Shown in pieces: positions 6,450 to 10,222 of a DNA stretch of 10,222 bases (its first letter is position 1; each line of letters starts with the position of its first letter). The translations under genes and the position numbers were made by a program. This DNA is from Clostridiales bacterium (GTDB lineage: Bacteria > Bacillota > Clostridia > Oscillospirales > Ruminococcaceae), in the NCBI GenBank assembly GCA_019423685.1, contig JAHZAY010000022.1, positions 1-10,222 on the forward strand. Reading direction: 5' to 3'. Under the pieces are notes generated by a model, which had not been told where the DNA came from, ran no database searches, and was given only the letters and a program-made list of their open reading frames with translations.

Positions 6450-6610
6450 AGGACAATTTCCTTTTACTGAAACCCTCGTTTGCCAGGTTGGGCTGCCGAC
6501 TGATCCTTTCGAGATCTGCTTTTGGTTTGAATCTGTTATGCGCTGCCAAATTTCTCCTTGAGATCTTTTTGTACCAAATTCTTATATTTTTAGTATGAAT
6601 TGCTTAAAAT

Positions 6611-6676
6611 TTATCTATTTTTTTGTATAATATTGATTTTATCTATTGTAGTTTTTTTCCATTCGAATTATCTATT
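6611..6676 (+). repeat. Three direct copies of TTATCTATT upstream of the lipoprotein gene
   Basis: The 9-mer TTATCTATT is present exactly at 6611-6619, 6639-6647 and 6668-6676, with periods of 28 and 29 bp. A TATAAT lies between the first two copies (6626-6631), and the third abuts a possible -35 element. This could be an array of operator sites, although the AT-rich background raises the chance of coincidence. Confidence 0.45.
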
Positions 6677-6705
6677 TGCAGGAAAAATGGGAAAAGTGGT
6701 AAAAT
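6676..6705 (+). promoter_or_regulatory. Possible promoter of the rhodanese lipoprotein operon
   Basis: TTGCAG (6676-6681) and TAAAAT (6700-6705) have an 18-bp spacer and would give a leader of about 25 nt. A second candidate -10, TATAAT at 6626-6631, has no good -35. Either or both could be used. Confidence 0.45.
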
Positions 6706-6736
6706 AAGTTCCGAAAATAAAATAAGGAGGCTCTTT

Positions 6737-8221
6737 ATGAAGCACAAAATACTTAGCTTGCTGCTGTGTGCCGCTATGGTAACCACCATTCTGGGCGGCT
6801 GCACTTCCGGCAGTCAGACCACCACTTCTGAGGAAAGCACCGAAACTGCGCAGACCACAGAAGCAGAAGAATCTACCGAATCCACCGAAACTTCTCAAGA
6901 AGAATCGACCGGCGCGATTGCCACCGCAACCACCGACGATGTAAAAGCTGCATTGGAGGATGAAAACTCGGTCGTTCTGGATGCCCGCATCAGCGATGCC
7001 TATAACGGCTGGCAGATCGACGGTGCTGCCCGCGGCGGTCACATCAAAGGTGCAAACAGCTTCTCCGCGGACTGGTTGACCTGCGACTATGACGAAGAGG
7101 GCAACCTGGAAGGCGAAAGCAGAGAACAGGTTCTCACCGGATACCTCGAAAACAAGAATCTGACACCTGACAAAAATGTCATCGTCTATGACACAAATGG
7201 AACCGACGCCACCGCTGTCGCGGAATATCTGGTTTCTCAGGGCATTGAAAACGTCTCCACCTACGACGCTAACGAATGGATCAACGACGACACCCTGGAG
7301 ATGGAATCCTATCCAAACTATCGGATGCTGGTACCGGCCAGTGTAGTCAACGAGATTGTCAGCGGCAATGTTCCAGAAGGATTTACCGACGCCGAAAAGA
7401 TCGTGGTTGTAGACGTCCGCTGGGGCGATAACGAATCTTCCGGCTATATGGACGGACATGTTCCAACCGCTGTTCACATCAACACCGACTCCTTTGAGCC
7501 ACCAAAGGTCTACGTCGATGGCATCGAGGAATGGAGACTGGCAGACGATGCCACCCTGCTGCAGCTGCTGCTGGACAACGGCATCACCGCCAACGACTGC
7601 GTCATCGCCACCGGACCAGAACCGATGGCTTCTTCCCGCTTTGCTGTCATCTGCGAGTATCTCGGCGTCAAGGATGTCCGCGTCATGAACGGCGCACTCA
7701 CCACCTGGGCTGCCGAAGGCTACACCCTGGAAACCGATGTCAATGAGCCGCAGCCGGCAACCGACTTTGGCGCAGAGGTTCCAGCTAACCCGGATCTGAT
7801 CGACACCCTCTCCGAAGTCAAAGAGCTCCTGGGTCAGGACAACTTCACTTTGGTGGACAACCGTACCTGGGAGGAATATATCGGCGAAAGCACCGGCTAC
7901 AGCTATCACGACATTGCCGGCCGTATCGAAGGCGCTGTCTTTGGCTATGCTGGTAAAAAAGATTCCAGCTCGATGTGCTATTACCGCAACATCGACAAGA
8001 CAATGAGAAGTGCCGATGAAATCCTGGCGATGTGGGATGAGTGCGGCATCGACACCAACAACCACCTCTCCTTTATGTGCGGAAGCGGATGGCGTGCAGC
8101 CGAAGTTCTGTGGGATGCACAGGTCATGGGTCTGACCGATGTTTCGCTCTACAGCGACGGCTGGATCGCATGGAGCAACGAGGGCAATCCGTACATCACT
8201 GGCGACCCAAACCAGGCATAA
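6737..8221 (+). CDS. Lipoprotein with three rhodanese-like domains
   Basis: This is a 494-residue secreted lipoprotein. The start is the ATG at 6737, preceded by AAGGAGG; upstream in-frame codons lack a site and would bury the signal peptide. Residues 1-21 are a lipoprotein signal peptide ending LGGC (Cys22). Residues 24-58 are a Ser/Thr/Glu-rich tether. Three rhodanese-like domains follow: about 65-185 (VVLDARISDAY, GGHIKGANSF), 200-330 (VVVDVRWGD, GYMDGHVPTAVHINTD) and 355-487 (LVDNRTWEEY...). Only the third has the active-site loop, FMCGSGWRAA with Cys448. In the first two the loop position reads VYDTNGTD and ATGPEPMA, without cysteine. Rhodaneses move sulfane sulfur; this one would act outside the membrane, with the inactive copies perhaps structural or binding domains. 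It is followed 3 bp later by a four-TM protein gene, so the two probably work together. The true substrate is unknown. Confidence 0.88.
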   Translation: MKHKILSLLLCAAMVTTILGGCTSGSQTTTSEESTETAQTTEAEESTESTETSQEESTGAIATATTDDVKAALEDENSVVLDARISDAYNGWQIDGAARGGHIKGANSFSADWLTCDYDEEGNLEGESREQVLTGYLENKNLTPDKNVIVYDTNGTDATAVAEYLVSQGIENVSTYDANEWINDDTLEMESYPNYRMLVPASVVNEIVSGNVPEGFTDAEKIVVVDVRWGDNESSGYMDGHVPTAVHINTDSFEPPKVYVDGIEEWRLADDATLLQLLLDNGITANDCVIATGPEPMASSRFAVICEYLGVKDVRVMNGALTTWAAEGYTLETDVNEPQPATDFGAEVPANPDLIDTLSEVKELLGQDNFTLVDNRTWEEYIGESTGYSYHDIAGRIEGAVFGYAGKKDSSSMCYYRNIDKTMRSADEILAMWDECGIDTNNHLSFMCGSGWRAAEVLWDAQVMGLTDVSLYSDGWIAWSNEGNPYITGDPNQA

Positions 8222-8224
8222 TTG

Positions 8225-8659
8225 ATGATGAAAACGCGAAAATTGCCGTGGATCATCTGTCTGCTGCTTTATCTGATTCAGATCGCTCTGCTGGGTGTCG
8301 TGTATGTTTTGCAGATGTTAACCACCAAAAAAGCCGGTGTAAACCACCATCTGCGCTTCACCCGCACCTACTGGATGCACAACTACCTCACCGAACAGAA
8401 CATCTTGATTCTGTCGGTGGTACTGGCAGTCATTGCCGTTGTGCTGCTGGTCATCTTTTTCCGGCACACAAAACAATGGTCCTTGGGCCCCAAAGCAGTC
8501 CTCCTCATCGCGCTGCTTTGGGTGATCGTACTGCTGCTGTCGCTGCATCTGGAAGCAATTCAGGCACTGCTGGTCTATCCCTACCTGCTGCTTGCTGAGG
8601 GAATCGGACTGCTGCTGAGCTGCTGCAACATCGTCATCATCAGCAGAAAAAGAAAGTAA
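8225..8659 (+). CDS. Four-TM membrane protein coupled to the rhodanese lipoprotein
   Basis: This is a 144-residue protein of unknown family. Four hydrophobic segments are visible: about 8-31, 59-79, 90-108 and 112-139. Basic residues at the N-terminus (KTRK), between helices 2 and 3 (RHTKQ) and at the C-terminus (RKRK) put both ends inside. The polar loop at 32-58 would then face outside, where the lipoprotein sits. Helix 4 contains Cys133-Cys134. The start is uncertain between TTG 8222, ATG 8225 and ATG 8228; I chose 8225 because AGG at 8214-8216 lies 8 bp before it. There is no strong ribosome binding site, and the gene begins 3 bp after the lipoprotein stop, so translation is probably coupled. 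A role as membrane anchor, partner or transporter for the rhodanese protein is inference from gene order. Confidence 0.75.
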   Translation: MMKTRKLPWIICLLLYLIQIALLGVVYVLQMLTTKKAGVNHHLRFTRTYWMHNYLTEQNILILSVVLAVIAVVLLVIFFRHTKQWSLGPKAVLLIALLWVIVLLLSLHLEAIQALLVYPYLLLAEGIGLLLSCCNIVIISRKRK

Positions 8660-8714
8660 CTCTATAAAAAGCCACCGCTGTACCAAAAGTACAGCGGTGG
8701 CTTTTTATAGAGTT
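8658..8714 (+). terminator. Strong terminator after the rhodanese operon
   Basis: A perfect 26-bp inverted repeat (8658-8683 with 8689-8714) has the 5-nt loop CAAAA. Its first bases are the last two bases of the stop codon of the membrane protein gene. The core stem is GC-rich and the T-run TTTTT (8702-8706) lies within the outer stem. The symmetry allows it to work on both strands. Confidence 0.9.
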
Positions 8715-8741
8715 TGCCTATAGGAGCCTATCCTAAGACGG

Positions 8742-8951
8742 TTATGGTTTTTGCAGCATGTCCTGATTGTGCTTTTCCTCGGTTATCCTGTATCGCAACA
8801 GAGGTTTAAGCCTGCATAAGACTTTGTCTTTGTTGGGATCGCTTCCCCCCAAAAACAGTTCTATGAGAAATTGCTCACGCTTGTAGATTGGTTCTCCCTC
8901 TGCACATAAATGAAAAGATGCTACATTTTCCCACCCATTGTCCTGTTCCAT
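8742..8951 (-). CDS. Doubtful short ORF, possibly a gene remnant
   Basis: This 69-residue reading frame begins MEQDNGWENVASFHLCAEGE and ends with a basic, polar tail. I do not recognise it. The composition looks protein-like rather than random, and the frame stays open for 12 more codons upstream of the ATG before a stop. However, there is no ribosome binding site before the ATG. A weak promoter-like pair (TTGACC and TTTATT, 17 bp apart) lies around 8990-9020 on the minus strand. It may be the 3' remnant of a longer, decayed gene, or a non-coding frame. It ends close to the bidirectional hairpin at 8658-8714, which could serve as its terminator. Confidence 0.3.
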   Translation of the reverse strand: MEQDNGWENVASFHLCAEGEPIYKREQFLIELFLGGSDPNKDKVLCRLKPLLRYRITEEKHNQDMLQKP

Positions 8952-9178
8952 CGTTTTCGCTGCATTGCTGTAACAACAATTTGCATACTAATAAAGCAGA
9001 TCTAAAATGCAAGGTCAAAAAGGGTTTAATCTGAAAAGGGGAAAAATAGTACCTCCACAAACTGCAGTATTATGCCATTTGTCGAGGTATTGTTACTGGC
9101 ATGAAATTCGAACAATGTCACAATACAATTTTTGGGGGACCTTAAAAAGTGTTTTGCACCAAGGGAATTCAAACATCA
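8952..9178. other. AT-rich spacer without recognisable genes
   Basis: About 230 bp separate the doubtful ORF from the acetyltransferase gene. Together with that ORF, the span from 8715 to 9178 holds no confident gene. A GGAGG is present on the minus strand near 9055, but no start codon follows at a fitting distance. No clear terminator is seen after the acetyltransferase stop at 9179. Confidence 0.5.
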
Positions 9179-9733
9179 TCAATGCCATTCTTTGCGCAAA
9201 ATGGCATACTGATAGGTGTTTTCATAATGTGGTGTACCATCCGGGTTATTCACAAAAGACACATACTCCAGGAATAGCCCTTCCCTACGCATTCCAAGTC
9301 TTTCGCACAACCGCTGGCTTGCCGTATTATAGTCCTCCGTGTAGGCGTAAATCCTCCTGGCTCCCTTCTCATTGAACAGATAATCCAAAAAGGCGTGCGC
9401 AGCCTCGTAGGCATACCCATGGCCATGATAAGCCGTATTCAGCATCCAGCATGGGCTGAAGGTATCCATCGGTGCCAAATTCTGGTCAGGATTTGATGAC
9501 TCCGGCACTGCATCGATTTCCCCGATAACCTTGCCATTCTCCTTTAACACAATGGCAAAGGTGTACTCCGTTTCTTCGCTGCGTTTGCACATCTGCGTCT
9601 TTGCCTCTTCCAGAGAATGCAATTTCATACAGGCAAAGCAGTTCACAGCAGGCTCTTTCAGATATTCGTACACGTCTGCTGCATCGGATTGCTGAAATGG
9701 GCGCAGAATTAACCGGTTCGTTTCTATTGTCAT
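9179..9733 (-). CDS. GNAT N-acetyltransferase, RimJ/RimL type
   Basis: This 184-residue protein has the GNAT fold. It opens with the family's first strand (ETNRLILRPF, 4-13). The acetyl-CoA binding signature appears as NTAYHGHGYAYEA (99-111), equivalent to the R/Q-x-x-G-x-G/A loop, and the later YNTASQRLCERLGMRREG (135-152) is the usual Asn-x-x-Ser helix with the LGM-R-x-G motif. The group acetylates alpha-amines of ribosomal proteins, other proteins or small molecules; the target here is unknown. The start is well supported by AAGGAG 8 bp before the ATG. A good promoter lies in the end of the upstream gene, so it can be expressed alone. It is cytosolic and its length is normal. There is no evidence for a resistance role. 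Confidence 0.92.
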   Translation of the reverse strand: MTIETNRLILRPFQQSDAADVYEYLKEPAVNCFACMKLHSLEEAKTQMCKRSEETEYTFAIVLKENGKVIGEIDAVPESSNPDQNLAPMDTFSPCWMLNTAYHGHGYAYEAAHAFLDYLFNEKGARRIYAYTEDYNTASQRLCERLGMRREGLFLEYVSFVNNPDGTPHYENTYQYAILRKEWH

Positions 9734-9768
9734 CTTCGATTCTCCTTCACTGAAAATCTCGTAATATT

Positions 9769-9797
9769 ATTATACTTCTTTTTCTAAAGTAGGACAA
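9769..9797 (-). promoter_or_regulatory. Sigma-A promoter of the acetyltransferase gene
   Basis: On the minus strand TTGTCC (9792-9797) and TATAAT (9769-9774) are 17 bp apart; the -10 is perfect. It overlaps the last codons of the upstream gene. Transcription would start near 9762 and give a leader of about 29 nt. Confidence 0.75.
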
Positions 9798-10222
9798 GCT
9801 ACCGGAGAACAGAGCATTTTATTTACTTCCTGCATTCTATCTAAGATTTTCTGTTTATCGAGATATTGTGTTTTTTCCACGAAAGAATCTTTTATAACAT
9901 TCAAACTGTTTACAAACATTTGCGATAAGCTCAAGTATATGTAAATTTCCAATCTCAAATTAAAATCTATATTCGTTTCATAATCTGCATCCAATATAAT
10001 ACTGACATTTTCGAGCTGATTTTTCATGAGGTACACTTCTGCTATCATATCCAGTAAAAGCAATAATTGTATACTATGTTCCCTCATTTTCAGCTGTTTT
10101 TCTGTGTCATGTAAAGTATGTAAAACAACATGTCGATTAAACCATTCTCTCTCACTTAGCTTTTCTGCATCTCCAAAACTCTCAAACAAATCTTTTAATC
10201 TGTCAACGATGTATTTGATATA
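9770..10222 (-). CDS. C-terminal part of an unknown AT-rich gene
   Basis: The reading frame is open to the right edge, so the gene starts outside the window; 150 residues plus the stop codon are visible. A TTG at 10189 should not be taken as the start, because in-frame codons continue upstream (YIKYIVDRLKD). The protein looks helical and rich in Leu, Ile and Glu, with a stretch REWFNRHVVLHTL that resembles the R-H-x-x-x-H motif of some uncharacterised helical proteins, and a hydrophobic stretch LLLLLDMIAEVYL. No domain can be named with confidence. Base composition is clearly more AT-rich than in the genes to the left, with many ATA, AAA and TTA codons, which suggests a recently acquired gene. 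It ends 36 bp before the acetyltransferase gene and contains that gene's promoter. Confidence 0.7.
   Translation of the reverse strand, partial: YIKYIVDRLKDLFESFGDAEKLSEREWFNRHVVLHTLHDTEKQLKMREHSIQLLLLLDMIAEVYLMKNQLENVSIILDADYETNIDFNLRLEIYIYLSLSQMFVNSLNVIKDSFVEKTQYLDKQKILDRMQEVNKMLCSPVACPTLEKEV

Larger units (their letters stand above)
6285..6736. other. Gene-free stretch between the broken gene and the lipoprotein gene
   Basis: These 452 bp contain the promoter of the broken gene, a long hairpin with a duplicated arm (6396-6449), and an AT-rich promoter region with three 9-bp repeats (6611-6676). A minus-strand frame at 6325-6549 could encode about 74 residues from a TTG start, but it runs through the hairpin and the neighbouring promoter and shows no domain. 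I consider the block regulatory or repeat DNA. Confidence 0.6.

Noticed and set aside
6325..6549. Minus-strand small ORF with a TTG start and AAGGAG upstream
   Set aside because: The site is too close to the TTG, and the frame runs through a hairpin with a T-tract and through the next gene's promoter. No domain is visible.
6668..8065. 465-codon minus-strand frame opposite the rhodanese lipoprotein
   Set aside because: It is an antisense shadow created by codon bias; the plus strand has a signal peptide, lipobox and recognisable domains.
9007..9375. Plus-strand ORF overlapping the acetyltransferase
   Set aside because: Nearly half of it is antisense to a clear GNAT gene, and no ribosome binding site precedes it.

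Overview
The window looks like a chromosomal segment of a mid-GC Gram-positive anaerobe, probably a Clostridia-type gut bacterium. This is inferred from strong AGGAGG-type ribosome binding sites, consensus sigma-A promoters with 17-bp spacers, intrinsic terminators with T-tracts, a YesN-like AraC-type response regulator paired with a PocR-domain histidine kinase, and a typical lipobox. No species can be named from the sequence alone. There are no tRNAs, rRNAs, CRISPR arrays, insertion sequences or recognisable phage genes.

Left part (1-3447, minus strand): a cytosolic cysteine hydrolase of the isochorismatase family lies 24 bp upstream of a 12-TM APC-type amino acid/amine permease, and together they form one operon that ends in a hairpin terminator near 1319-1345. 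Next comes a transglutaminase-like (Cys-His-Asp) protein with its own near-perfect promoter (1265-1293) and a terminator near 57-91. The plausible theme is uptake of a nitrogenous compound and hydrolysis of an amide, ureido or similar bond in it.

Middle (3448-5820): a 253-bp divergent intergenic region full of TTGC/GCAA half-sites separates that operon from a plus-strand two-component system. The system is an AraC-type response regulator followed 12 bp later by a soluble histidine kinase with an N-terminal, cysteine-rich PocR ligand-binding domain. The kinase has no membrane segment, so it probably senses a small molecule inside the cell. The obvious hypothesis is that it controls the divergent hydrolase-permease operon. 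A bidirectional terminator closes the unit.

Right part (5821-10222): a small SANT/GcrA-like DNA-binding gene on the minus strand is broken by a single-base frameshift but still has a good promoter. A gene-free stretch follows, with a long hairpin and three copies of a 9-bp repeat. After it comes a plus-strand pair: a lipoprotein with three rhodanese-like domains, only the last of which keeps the catalytic cysteine, and a co-transcribed four-TM membrane protein, ending at a 26-bp perfect hairpin. Then come a doubtful short ORF, a GNAT acetyltransferase with its own promoter, and the 3' part of an AT-rich unknown gene that runs off the right edge. These last genes show no clear functional link to the left part.
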